Source: Arenibacter palladensis (GTDB taxonomy: Bacteria; Bacteroidota; Bacteroidia; Flavobacteriales; Flavobacteriaceae). Taken from it: a stretch of DNA of 64,000 nucleotides. Below are positions 35,592 through 43,135 of the stretch, piece by piece. The notes beneath the pieces are model-generated. The model saw only the letters and a program-made list of their open reading frames with translations. It was not told where the DNA came from and searched no databases. The DNA is taken from assembly GCF_900129275.1 (NCBI RefSeq), contig NZ_FQUX01000003.1, forward strand, positions 1 through 64,000, read 5' to 3'. The translations under genes and the position numbers were made by a program. The first letter of the stretch is position 1; every line of letters begins with the position of its first letter.

Positions 35592-35861
35592 ATCTATGTT
35601 TTTTTAAGGATACCAAAAATAGTCCTTACAGAAAAATTTGCCCCCCTATTCCCTAAATAGATATTCACAATTTCCAAACTTGGGATATATAACAACACCT
35701 ACTGTAGGTACGCCTTTTTGTAAGGAATATTTGAGATCCGACATAATTATCCGAAGACCAACATTTTACAACTGTAGATTTTAAAATGTAGGGTCGAAAT
35801 TGAAGATGGGAAGCTTGGTTTGTCATTTTTTAATTCGCACTTATGCACCAATCATATTGCA

Positions 35862-37046
35862 CTAAAGGTCATCAAGGTCAAACGCATAAATATTGCCCAA
35901 ATCATCGGAAAAGAATATAAATTTGGCCTCATTGGGCAAAAAACTGGCCTTACTGGAGGTAACATCACCGTTTTTCCCATTTATTTGGGTTTTTAATTGG
36001 ATGAGTTCCCGAAACTCCCAGCTATCTTTCTTTTTTACTATTTCATTGACCGAAATAAAATAGCGATTGTTCTCCCTATTTTTTACGGCATGTGCTTCGA
36101 ATATCTTTCCGGATTCAATATGATTGATAATAGGACGGGATGGACTTCTTTGTGCGGTGAGGTTTTCATACGGAACGTTCGTCCACATTCCCTCCTTGTC
36201 CCTTATTCTCAATACAAACTGAGGTTGATCTACTTGGTCCACGCTGTTCTTGGTAACAACGGCCATTTCCCCATTATTAAATACAGTAGCATTCAAGTGA
36301 TCGTCTGCATTATTATCGCCCTGTTGAACAATTATGGGCTCCGACCAGTTGTTGGGCTCTTCCCCATCAATGTGTATTCGCTCAATAATAGATTGACTGT
36401 TTTGGTTGGACCAGATAACGGATACTTGATTCTTAAGACTCACTATCAAGGAAATATCGTCTTTATTGATGTCCTGTGCCAGTGCAAAGGGTTCCGACCA
36501 ATCCCTGCCATTGATGGAATGCCAAACCATAATATTTTGGTCCACATCTGCGCAGACCCAAAATTGGTTCTTGGAATCTCGTGTGATGGTAGCAGTTTCA
36601 AGGGATTGGCAGTCCTGGGGAATGGGAAGTGACTCTTTCCACAAATGTTCATATTGATTGCTTTGGTGGGAATATCTTATTTGAACTACCTCCAAAGCAC
36701 ATTCCCCAACCAAGACTATATGCGCCTCATCACCTTTACTGTATACGTCTGCCCTACTTGGCAAATTATACCAGGCCTTATTTACCTCAAATTGACTCGC
36801 CCAGGAAGAAGCCTCCTTTTTCAATAATTTGGGACCGTCCCCATCCCCTACTATTACCCAATGCCCATATTGGTTTGTCCATGATTTTGACTGGGGTTTA
36901 TCCGCAGTAGCATCACCATAATCAACATGGAAAATAGGCTCTAAATAAAGCTCCGGTGTATTGATTTCCTGCGAAAACGCTCCATGTCCACAGATCAAAA
37001 GACAAAAAAGAAAGGATAAGGAAAGTATACTGCTTTTTAATTTCAT
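35862..37046 (-). CDS. Secreted beta-propeller-like protein, hypothetical
   Basis: The 394-residue protein has a signal peptide (MKLKSSILSLSFLFCLLICGHGAFSQ). The mature part has repeated units ending in W-type patterns (HVDYGDA, HWVIVGDGDGP, QFWVCADVDQNIMVWHSINGRDWSEPF, NQVSVIWSNQNSQSIIERIHIDG, GEMAVVTKN) as in sialidase-like or Kelch-type propellers. There is no catalytic Asp-box set I can identify. I place the start at ATG 37046 rather than the upstream ATG at 37070 because the signal begins there. Function unknown; extracytoplasmic. Confidence 0.7.
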   Translation of the reverse strand: MKLKSSILSLSFLFCLLICGHGAFSQEINTPELYLEPIFHVDYGDATADKPQSKSWTNQYGHWVIVGDGDGPKLLKKEASSWASQFEVNKAWYNLPSRADVYSKGDEAHIVLVGECALEVVQIRYSHQSNQYEHLWKESLPIPQDCQSLETATITRDSKNQFWVCADVDQNIMVWHSINGRDWSEPFALAQDINKDDISLIVSLKNQVSVIWSNQNSQSIIERIHIDGEEPNNWSEPIIVQQGDNNADDHLNATVFNNGEMAVVTKNSVDQVDQPQFVLRIRDKEGMWTNVPYENLTAQRSPSRPIINHIESGKIFEAHAVKNRENNRYFISVNEIVKKKDSWEFRELIQLKTQINGKNGDVTSSKASFLPNEAKFIFFSDDLGNIYAFDLDDL

Positions 37047-37304
37047 ACTGTTGGCAATAAAGGACACCAAGTTAACCTTATAAACTTAAAAGTTAAATAA
37101 AAGTAAGGTTAACTAAATATAAATAAATTGCAAATATTCATAATAAAAGTTTGCTCCAATTGGGTAGTAAGTCTCTTACCGTGATCCCAAAGTTTTACAC
37201 CAAGGACTTAAAAATCAACGAGTATAATTTACCCTTAGTGCAACTATATATGGGCATTAATATGATAGTATGAGCATATCGAAACTGCACTAGGGGCTTC
37301 TATT

Positions 37305-37946
37305 TTAAATGATTTCCAACTTATAAAACTCCTCCAATTGGGAATTACAGCTAAAATTGACTTCCAAATCTTTGACAATCCCCGTGCCAACACCATAGAC
37401 CCATCCATGCAGGTAAAGATCCTGGTTCCTTTCCCAGGCATTTTGGACAATGGAAGTTTTCGCTAGATTGAATACCTGTTCCATGGCATTGTATTCAACA
37501 AAGCGCTCAAAGAGTTCCTCTTCCCCTTTTATTACTCCCAATGCAACTTGATGGTGTCTGTAAACATCCCTTATGTGTCGAATCCAATTATCGGCGAGAC
37601 CATATGACTTGCTGCCCATGGCTGCCTTTACACCCCCGCAACCGTAATGACCGCAAACAATAATATGTTTTATCTTTAGGACGTTAACCGCATAGTCCAG
37701 GACGCTGAGCATATTCATATCGGAATGTACCACCATATTGGCAATGTTTCTATGCACAAAAACTTCTCCTGGTTTGGCTCCAATAATCTCATTGGCAGGT
37801 ACGCGACTGTCCGAACAGCCGATCCATAACAAAGGTGGCTGCTGTCCCTTTTCCAGTTTTTTAAAAAATTCCGGGTCACTATCCAACTTGGATTGCACCC
37901 ACTTACTATTATTCTCGATCAAACTTTTATAAAATTCTGTTTTCAT
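37305..37946 (-). CDS. Beta-class carbonic anhydrase
   Basis: The 213-residue protein carries the beta-CA site: Cys44, Asp46 and Arg48 in WIGCSDSRVP, and His100 and Cys103 in VCGHYGCGG, which bind zinc. It interconverts CO2 and bicarbonate in the cytoplasm. It lies 18 nt downstream of the SulP transporter gene, so both are made from one transcript and form a bicarbonate uptake or pH module. No signal peptide is present. The length and motif spacing are normal for the bacterial clade. Confidence 0.96.
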   Translation of the reverse strand: MKTEFYKSLIENNSKWVQSKLDSDPEFFKKLEKGQQPPLLWIGCSDSRVPANEIIGAKPGEVFVHRNIANMVVHSDMNMLSVLDYAVNVLKIKHIIVCGHYGCGGVKAAMGSKSYGLADNWIRHIRDVYRHHQVALGVIKGEEELFERFVEYNAMEQVFNLAKTSIVQNAWERNQDLYLHGWVYGVGTGIVKDLEVNFSCNSQLEEFYKLEII

Positions 37947-37964
37947 GATGTTTTCTTTTTATTA

Positions 37965-39524
37965 TTAATGTCCTAATTGAAATACCTGATGTCCGAAATA
38001 TTTCCTAAAACTTTCCGGATTGTCTAGGGTTTCCTTTTCTGCTATCATTTTAATATTGATGTTGTTGTTTTTCGCCTTGATTGAAAATTCATCCAAATAT
38101 TCCAAAATATCATAGTCCAAAATCTTGGTCTTTCTAAAATCCAGTTCCAGGTAGGAATCCTTTTCCAAAGCATCCAACTCCTTCATGATGGGCCCTTTAT
38201 TTATAAAGGTTACCTCCTCGGCAAAGTTGATATGAAACAAATTTTGTTTCCCTTGGTACTCCTTTAGGAGCACGTGATGTGAATTGTAGTAAGACTTTAA
38301 AAGCACAACGATCAACCCAATGGTCAACCCTATTAGAATACCCTTCAACAAGTCGGTGGCAACAATGCCTATTACCGTCACAATAAAGGGAATGAATTGG
38401 GCCTTACCCAATTTATACATCTGTACAAAGGACTTGGGGTTGGCCAGTTTATAACCGATTACCAAAAGAACACTGGCCAAAACGGCCTGGGGAATGAGAT
38501 TGAGGAAGGTAGGTATTGCAATGACACTCAGCAAGATGAGGAATCCATGTAAAATGGCGGAGAGTTTGGACACTGCCCCACTCATCACGTTCGCAGTACT
38601 ACGAACAACCACTTGTGTTATGGGTATACCACCGATAAAACCTGAAATACTGTTTCCAATTCCTTGGGCAATCAATTCCCTGTTCGTAGGTGTCTGTCTC
38701 TTATATGGATCCAATTTGTCCGTAGCCTCCACGCTCAATAAAGTCTCAAGACTTGCAACAATGGCTATGGTAAAGGCTATAACATATACCGATCCGTTGG
38801 ACAAGGCTGAAAAATCAGGTAGTGTAAACTGTCCCATAAAAGACGAAAAATCCTTAGGAACGGGTACACTTACCAACTGAGTCTCATGAAGGGCCAAGAA
38901 ACCTGATGTTCCAATAGTAACATAGAGGATTATTCCAACTATTACTGCAATAAGCGGGGCAGGAATTAGCTTGAACATTTTATTTTTTTTGGCCAGGACT
39001 TCATCCCAAATCAGTAGTATGCCCAACGATATCAGAGTGATCAATATGGCTCCAGGGGTTAATTGATCATGAAGTCCACTTAAATTGATTCTATCGGTGT
39101 TGACATCCCCACTAAATCCTAAGGCCAATGGAATTTGTTGTATAAAAATCATGATTCCTATAGCGCTAAGCATTCCTTTTATTACTGCCGAAGGGAAATA
39201 ATAGCCAATTACACCAGCACGAAAAATACCTAACAGAATTTGGATGATCCCAGCCAAAATAACAGCAGTAAGAAAAAGTTCATAGCTGCCCAATTCGGTT
39301 ATGGCGTTTAAGACAATTACCACCAGCCCTGCGGCTGGTCCACTGACCCCAATGGCGGAACCTGATAGGTAACCTACCAGTACCCCTCCAATCAGCCCGG
39401 CAATAAGGCCTGCAAACGGGGGTGCCCCACTGGCTAGGGCCACACCTAAACATAATGGCAATGCTACAAAGAAAACTACAAGACTTGATGGCAAGTCTTT
39501 TTTCCAGTGTTTAAATAAATTCAT
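37965..39524 (-). CDS. SulP-family anion (probably bicarbonate) transporter
   Basis: The 519-residue inner-membrane protein has the SulP signature near the N-terminus (LPSSLVVFFVALPLCLGVALASGAPPFAGLIAGLIGGVLVGYLSG), about twelve hydrophobic segments, and a short C-terminal STAS domain (about 415-519, with YLELDFRKTKILDYDILEYLDEFSIKAK). SulP proteins carry sulfate, bicarbonate, chloride or dicarboxylates. The close link to a carbonic anhydrase gene points to bicarbonate, as in BicA. Whether it is sodium driven cannot be seen. It is the first gene of the two-gene unit. Confidence 0.92.
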   Translation of the reverse strand: MNLFKHWKKDLPSSLVVFFVALPLCLGVALASGAPPFAGLIAGLIGGVLVGYLSGSAIGVSGPAAGLVVIVLNAITELGSYELFLTAVILAGIIQILLGIFRAGVIGYYFPSAVIKGMLSAIGIMIFIQQIPLALGFSGDVNTDRINLSGLHDQLTPGAILITLISLGILLIWDEVLAKKNKMFKLIPAPLIAVIVGIILYVTIGTSGFLALHETQLVSVPVPKDFSSFMGQFTLPDFSALSNGSVYVIAFTIAIVASLETLLSVEATDKLDPYKRQTPTNRELIAQGIGNSISGFIGGIPITQVVVRSTANVMSGAVSKLSAILHGFLILLSVIAIPTFLNLIPQAVLASVLLVIGYKLANPKSFVQMYKLGKAQFIPFIVTVIGIVATDLLKGILIGLTIGLIVVLLKSYYNSHHVLLKEYQGKQNLFHINFAEEVTFINKGPIMKELDALEKDSYLELDFRKTKILDYDILEYLDEFSIKAKNNNINIKMIAEKETLDNPESFRKYFGHQVFQLGH

Positions 39525-39660
39525 GGAAATATAAGATTAGAAAATAAAGGTATATAGACCCGTCCTAGTTAGCTAACATGCGGATGGTCCTATATGATTA
39601 ATAATTAAAGATTGGCTGTTACCCTAACTATTATGTTTTAGGTAAGTGTAAAATAGGTTA

Positions 39661-39972
39661 TTAACCTATATGCTCCGGTGGAGGGGTTGGCTGGGAAATT
39701 CCAATAATTTGGATTTCCATACTGGAACTCGTTCGTATCTCAAACCTATTGTTGCTGCATAGGTTGGTTGGAAGTGATTGTTTATTTGGAAAACTAAAAT
39801 CCATTACCTCCTCATCCAGATCGGATTCGGATCCATCCTGATTATCCTGCTGTTCCAACTCAAAGACCATATTGGTATCAGCGGAATATTTTGATACCAT
39901 CCCATGAACCAGTCCCAACATAAAAACGAGGGACAAAAGGCTTGAAAAAATATGCTTTGTATGGATTATCAA
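39661..39972 (-). CDS. Small exported hypothetical protein, TTG start
   Basis: The 103-residue product has a hydrophobic N-terminus (IFSSLLSLVFMLGLVHGM) that may be a signal anchor, an acidic stretch (ELEQQDNQDGSESDLDEEV) and a serine/proline-rich end. The only upstream start in frame is TTG 39972, because a TAA lies at 39988-39990; an internal ATG 18 codons in is an alternative. I do not know the family. It could be expressed alone, 136 bp from the SulP gene. Confidence 0.5.
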   Translation of the reverse strand: MIIHTKHIFSSLLSLVFMLGLVHGMVSKYSADTNMVFELEQQDNQDGSESDLDEEVMDFSFPNKQSLPTNLCSNNRFEIRTSSSMEIQIIGISQPTPPPEHIG

Positions 39973-40285
39973 TTTTTTTGAAAATATTTAATTCTATTAA
40001 AAAATTCACAGTAAATGTATAATTATGCAAAACATAACACATTAAAATACTGTTAAATGGAATGTTAATTAAATTATTCATAAAATTAACTTTGCATTTT
40101 GAGCGTACTTGAATTATTTAAATATATAAAGTCTGAATTCTATAATTTTTAACTCAAAAAAAGACAATCCAATAATAAATTATCGGAAATAATTAAAAGA
40201 CTTTATATAGCAATGAAAATCCAAACTCTAAAATCTTAATTAAAAGTAAAGGGGCCGTTTTCCAATAGACAAATAATATTGGATT

Positions 40286-40305
40286 AATGTGACAAAAGTC
40301 ACATT
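40286..40305. promoter_or_regulatory. Crp/Fnr-type palindrome upstream of the ArsR operon
   Basis: AATGTGAC-AAAA-GTCACATT has two perfect 8-base arms, matching the TGTGA-N6-TCACA pattern bound by Crp/Fnr-family regulators (HcpR-like in Bacteroides). It is centred about 29-33 bp before the -7 box, which places it near -42 to the likely transcription start, the usual place for an activator overlapping the -33 region. Confidence 0.7.
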
Positions 40306-40324
40306 TCCATTTAAAATTCAATCG

Positions 40325-40332
40325 TACATTTG
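40325..40332 (+). promoter_or_regulatory. -7 box TACATTTG of the ArsR operon
   Basis: An exact TAnnTTTG match. No TTG or TTTG lies 19-21 nt upstream, so the promoter lacks a -33 element and probably needs the activator bound at 40286-40305. Confidence 0.55.
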
Positions 40333-40480
40333 CGATAAGCAATAGATTATACAGGATAGGCTTTAAGGTACTACTAACAGAATTAATAAGTTTAAGAAAG
40401 CAGACACCAAAATATTGTTATTATGAAGAACTGTTTATTAACTAATTGCTTGGGAACAACAAAATATTGGACTTAGAGAG

Positions 40481-40786
40481 ATGAAACGAAGTTTAGAACA
40501 TATAGAATACAAGGAAGACACCGAAGCTTTGGCAAAATTTGCAAAAGCCTTAGGGCATCCTACACGTATTGCCATTTTAAAGCATCTTGAGAATCAATCC
40601 TGTTGTTTCACAGGCGATTTGGTGAATGTATTTCCTTTGGCGCAATCTACGGTTTCCCAACATCTAAAGGAACTGAAAAATGCCGGGCTTATAAAAGGTG
40701 AATTAAAGCCGCCCAAAATAAAATACTGTATCCATCAAGAAAATTGGAACATTGCAAAATCGTTGTTTCAGAAATTTTTCGATTGA
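40481..40786 (+). CDS. ArsR/SmtB-family regulator with vicinal cysteines
   Basis: The 101-residue winged-helix protein has LAKFAKALGHPTRIAILKHLENQSCCFTGDLVNVFPLAQSTVSQHLKELKNAGLIKGEL. Cys41-Cys42 lie at the start of helix 2 and Cys83 follows the wing. Vicinal cysteines here could bind As(III) or other soft metals. The same location carries the redox cysteine of the persulfide sensors SqrR/BigR, so a sulfur sensor is possible too. It is the first gene of the operon that continues through thioredoxin, OsmC, rhodanese, permease and an FmdE-type fusion. It probably represses this operon unless its ligand is present. Confidence 0.92.
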   Translation: MKRSLEHIEYKEDTEALAKFAKALGHPTRIAILKHLENQSCCFTGDLVNVFPLAQSTVSQHLKELKNAGLIKGELKPPKIKYCIHQENWNIAKSLFQKFFD

Positions 40787-40836
40787 TATTTTTTAATAAA
40801 CACATCGTCTATAGGCGATAAACTAAAATTAGCATT

Positions 40837-41073
40837 ATGAGCAAAGTAATTAAAATATTGGGGACAGGTTGTCCAAAATGTCAGTCCATGACCGGAGTAG
40901 TCCAAAATGTGATCTCCGAAAACAACATTGATGCAACTATTGAAAAAGTTGAGGATATCATGGAAATAATGAAATACAATGTAATGACCACACCGGCTTT
41001 GGTCATAGATGATGTTATTACCATTAAAGGTCGGGTACCATCAAAAGATGAGGTACTGGCACTATTAAACTAA
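40837..41073 (+). CDS. Mini-thioredoxin (TM0996/MTH895 type), CPKC
   Basis: The 78-residue protein is a minimal thioredoxin fold with the redox motif CPKC at residues 12-15 and the cis-proline region MTTPALVIDD. These small proteins usually sit beside ArsP-type permeases and ArsR genes. It is cytoplasmic and could reduce arsenical, persulfide or disulfide intermediates. Distance to the ArsR gene is 50 nt and to OsmC 5 nt. Confidence 0.92.
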   Translation: MSKVIKILGTGCPKCQSMTGVVQNVISENNIDATIEKVEDIMEIMKYNVMTTPALVIDDVITIKGRVPSKDEVLALLN

Positions 41074-41078
41074 TTATA

Positions 41079-41495
41079 ATGAGTTTTATGAATTATCAAA
41101 TCAAGGCCTCCTCTATATCAAATCAGGATGCAATTGTTCATATAAAACAATCCAATATAGATTTTGGCACCACTACAACCACTGCTGATACTTTGCCGAA
41201 TCCCGCCGAATTATTATTGGGTTCGTTTGCTGCCTGTATATTGAAAAATGTGGAACGCTTTTCCGGTATGATGAAATTCAGTTATTCCAAAGCCACGTTG
41301 GAGGTCAATGCTACACGACTTGAAAATCCACCTAGGATGGACAATATCCAGTACAATTTGACCATCTATAGTGACGATAAAAAATTGAACGGAGAATTAC
41401 TGAAAAAGAACCTTGAAAAGTTTGGCACCATTTACAATACCTTAAAACTATCTTGTAGTATTTCAGGAACAATTAATACAATAGATCATGTTTAA
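41079..41495 (+). CDS. OsmC/Ohr-family peroxiredoxin-like protein
   Basis: The 138-residue protein shows the OsmC core: DTLPNPAELLLGSFAACILKNVERFS, with the cysteine that attacks peroxides at the end of GSFAAC, and a second cysteine in LKLSCSISG near the C-terminus. OsmC proteins reduce organic peroxides, often with lipoyl partners; some members of this branch act on persulfides. The last bases overlap a decayed permease start (41488-41586), which indicates that OsmC was once directly followed by the permease gene. Confidence 0.88.
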   Translation: MSFMNYQIKASSISNQDAIVHIKQSNIDFGTTTTTADTLPNPAELLLGSFAACILKNVERFSGMMKFSYSKATLEVNATRLENPPRMDNIQYNLTIYSDDKKLNGELLKKNLEKFGTIYNTLKLSCSISGTINTIDHV

Positions 41496-41586
41496 TCGGT
41501 TACAACATCTTGTTGATTGGCCCATCCATTCTGTTTTATATATCGAAACAACACCTACGGAACCGCATATAAAAAGCAGCAGGTAA
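41488..41586 (+). pseudogene. Decayed copy of the permease 5' end
   Basis: An ATG at 41488, inside the end of the OsmC gene, begins a frame MFNRLQHLVDWPIHSVL that matches the intact permease start MFDWLQHFADWLIYTVF. By direct comparison of the 54 bases from each ATG, 42 are identical. The frame then diverges and stops at TAA 41584-41586. I read this as the stump of the original permease gene, left when a segment carrying the rhodanese gene (41706-42143) was inserted with a copy of the permease front. About 120 further bases to 41705 hold no gene. Confidence 0.6.
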
Positions 41587-41705
41587 ATTGGACATGAAAA
41601 GATTTTCCTACCAAAGGAAAAGTTGCCGCATTGGAAACAACTATAGGTTACGGTTGTTCCCAATCTAATAATTGTTGATGAATTAACTTTAATCTACCTT
41701 ATAAA

Positions 41706-42143
41706 ATGAAACGAGTATTCCTTATTCTACTTTTTTTCCCTACCGTTCAAATGGTAGTTTCTCAAGATTACTTAGACAACTACCTTACTAATTTCAATTA
41801 TGAAGCCAGAAAAAACATGAAGGTAAGCAGTGAAGGGCTAACTAAATTACTAATTGATAATAAGGCCATTCTCTTAGATATTAGATTTGAAGAAGAGCAA
41901 AAATCATGGAGTATGCCCTATGCTGTTCCTATGCCCCTGCCTAATATTCCTTCCAATTACAATTCTTTGGATAAATCCAAAATAATAGTTACCGCATGTC
42001 CACATAAAGACAGAGCCATTATAGCGATGGTGTACTTAAAGTCCAAAGGTTATGACGCACGGTATTTGTCCGATGGTTTGCTTGGCCTAGCTGATTATTT
42101 GAGAGGTGATAAGGCCAAATTATTCATTGAAAAAATAAAATAA
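41706..42143 (+). CDS. Exported rhodanese-like sulfurtransferase
   Basis: The 145-residue protein has a signal peptide (MKRVFLILLFFPTVQMVVSQ) and one rhodanese domain with LLDIRFEEE and the active loop CPHKDR (Cys98 to Arg103), length normal for a single-domain periplasmic rhodanese. Cys98 would carry a persulfide. It starts 1 nt before the permease gene ends up coupled to it (stop 42143, permease ATG 42145). It lies between two copies of the permease 5' end, so it may be a later insertion in the operon. Its acceptor might be the DsrE protein at 44743. Confidence 0.88.
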   Translation: MKRVFLILLFFPTVQMVVSQDYLDNYLTNFNYEARKNMKVSSEGLTKLLIDNKAILLDIRFEEEQKSWSMPYAVPMPLPNIPSNYNSLDKSKIIVTACPHKDRAIIAMVYLKSKGYDARYLSDGLLGLADYLRGDKAKLFIEKIK

Positions 42144-42144
42144 A

Positions 42145-43119
42145 ATGTTTGATTGGTTACAACATTTTGCCGATTGGCTCATATACACTGTTTTTAATGT
42201 TGGGCAAGAAACCCACTTGGGCACTGCTCTGAATTTCTTTGTATATGATACCCTCAAAATTCTTATTCTTTTATTTTTTGTTGTTTTTATTATGGGAATA
42301 GTGAATGCTTATTTTCCTGTAGAACGACTAAAAAATTATTTGAACAAAAAGAAGCTTTACGGTTTGGAGTACTTTTTTTCTTCCGTATTTGGTGCAATAA
42401 CTCCTTTTTGCTCCTGCTCTTCGGTACCACTGTTTATTGGTTTTGTACAAGGAGGGATCCCCTTAGGGGTCACCTTTTCCTTTCTAATCACTTCACCATT
42501 GGTTAATGAAGTTGCCGTGGCCATGTTTCTTGGCATGTTTGGCATAAAAGCTACCTTGATCTATGCCGTTTCAGGTATTATTTTAGGTACTATTGGTGGC
42601 TGGCTACTTGGCAAATTCAACCTTGAACCTTTACTTTCGGATTGGGTAAAAAAAATTCTTGAAAATAAAATGCAACATGGTAAATTCGAAGAGGTAAAGC
42701 AAACTTTCTACCAACGATTACCTGAAATTTCACGTGGAGCATGGGATATAGTTAAAGGTGTACTACTTTATGTAGTTATTGGGATTGCAATTGGTGCCGC
42801 AATGCACGGCTATGTTCCGGAAAACTTTTTTAATACCTATTTAGGAGGTGGCCAATGGTGGACTGTTCCCCTTGCTGTACTTGTTGCAGTACCCATGTAT
42901 GCCAATGCTGCAGGGATTGTCCCTATCATTCAAGTCTTTGTCGCCAAAGGGGTGCCACTAGGGACTGCCATTGCCTTTATGATGGCTACCGTGGGTTTAT
43001 CCATTCCTGAAGCTACTTTGCTAAAAAAGGTAATGTCCCTAAAGCTAATTGCCATCTTTTTTGGGATAGTGACACTATGCATCATGATTTCGGGATATCT
43101 ATTTAATCTTATTCTATAA
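42145..43119 (+). CDS. ArsP/UPF0718-type permease
   Basis: The 324-residue membrane protein has about eight hydrophobic helices and the family signature ITPFCSCSSVPLFIGF, with three cysteines in a helix break, then GGIPLGVTFSFLITSPLVNEVA and VPMYANAAGIVPIIQVFVAKGVPLGTAIAFMMATVGLSIPEA. ArsP exports trivalent organoarsenicals through its paired cysteines; many UPF0718 members have no known substrate. In this operon with rhodanese, OsmC and a mini-thioredoxin, transport of arsenical, thiol or sulfur species are all possible. A 5' relic of the same gene lies at 41488. Confidence 0.88.
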   Translation: MFDWLQHFADWLIYTVFNVGQETHLGTALNFFVYDTLKILILLFFVVFIMGIVNAYFPVERLKNYLNKKKLYGLEYFFSSVFGAITPFCSCSSVPLFIGFVQGGIPLGVTFSFLITSPLVNEVAVAMFLGMFGIKATLIYAVSGIILGTIGGWLLGKFNLEPLLSDWVKKILENKMQHGKFEEVKQTFYQRLPEISRGAWDIVKGVLLYVVIGIAIGAAMHGYVPENFFNTYLGGGQWWTVPLAVLVAVPMYANAAGIVPIIQVFVAKGVPLGTAIAFMMATVGLSIPEATLLKKVMSLKLIAIFFGIVTLCIMISGYLFNLIL

Positions 43120-43135
43120 CCAATTGTTCAAACCT

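Larger units (their letters stand above)
39973..40480. other. Regulatory spacer (508 bp) before the sulfur-linked operon
   Basis: Very AT-rich, no gene. It carries the 20-bp Crp/Fnr-type palindrome (40286-40305), a TACATTTG box (40325-40332) and a 143-nt untranslated leader up to the ArsR start at 40481. Within the leader, a 17-codon open frame (40423-40476) ends just before the arsR ATG. Confidence 0.6.

Noticed and set aside
35697-35789. Two dyads (ACCTAC-T-GTAGGT at 35697-35709 and ACATTTTA/TAAAATGT at 35761-35789) after the secreted propeller gene
   Set aside because: Short or AT-only arms with no T-run in the direction of transcription; not convincing as terminators or operators.
40423-40476. 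17-codon open frame (MKNCLLTNCLGTTKYWT) just before the ArsR gene, a possible cysteine-containing leader peptide
   Set aside because: No attenuator-type hairpins between it and arsR, and a frame this short is expected by chance in this spacer.
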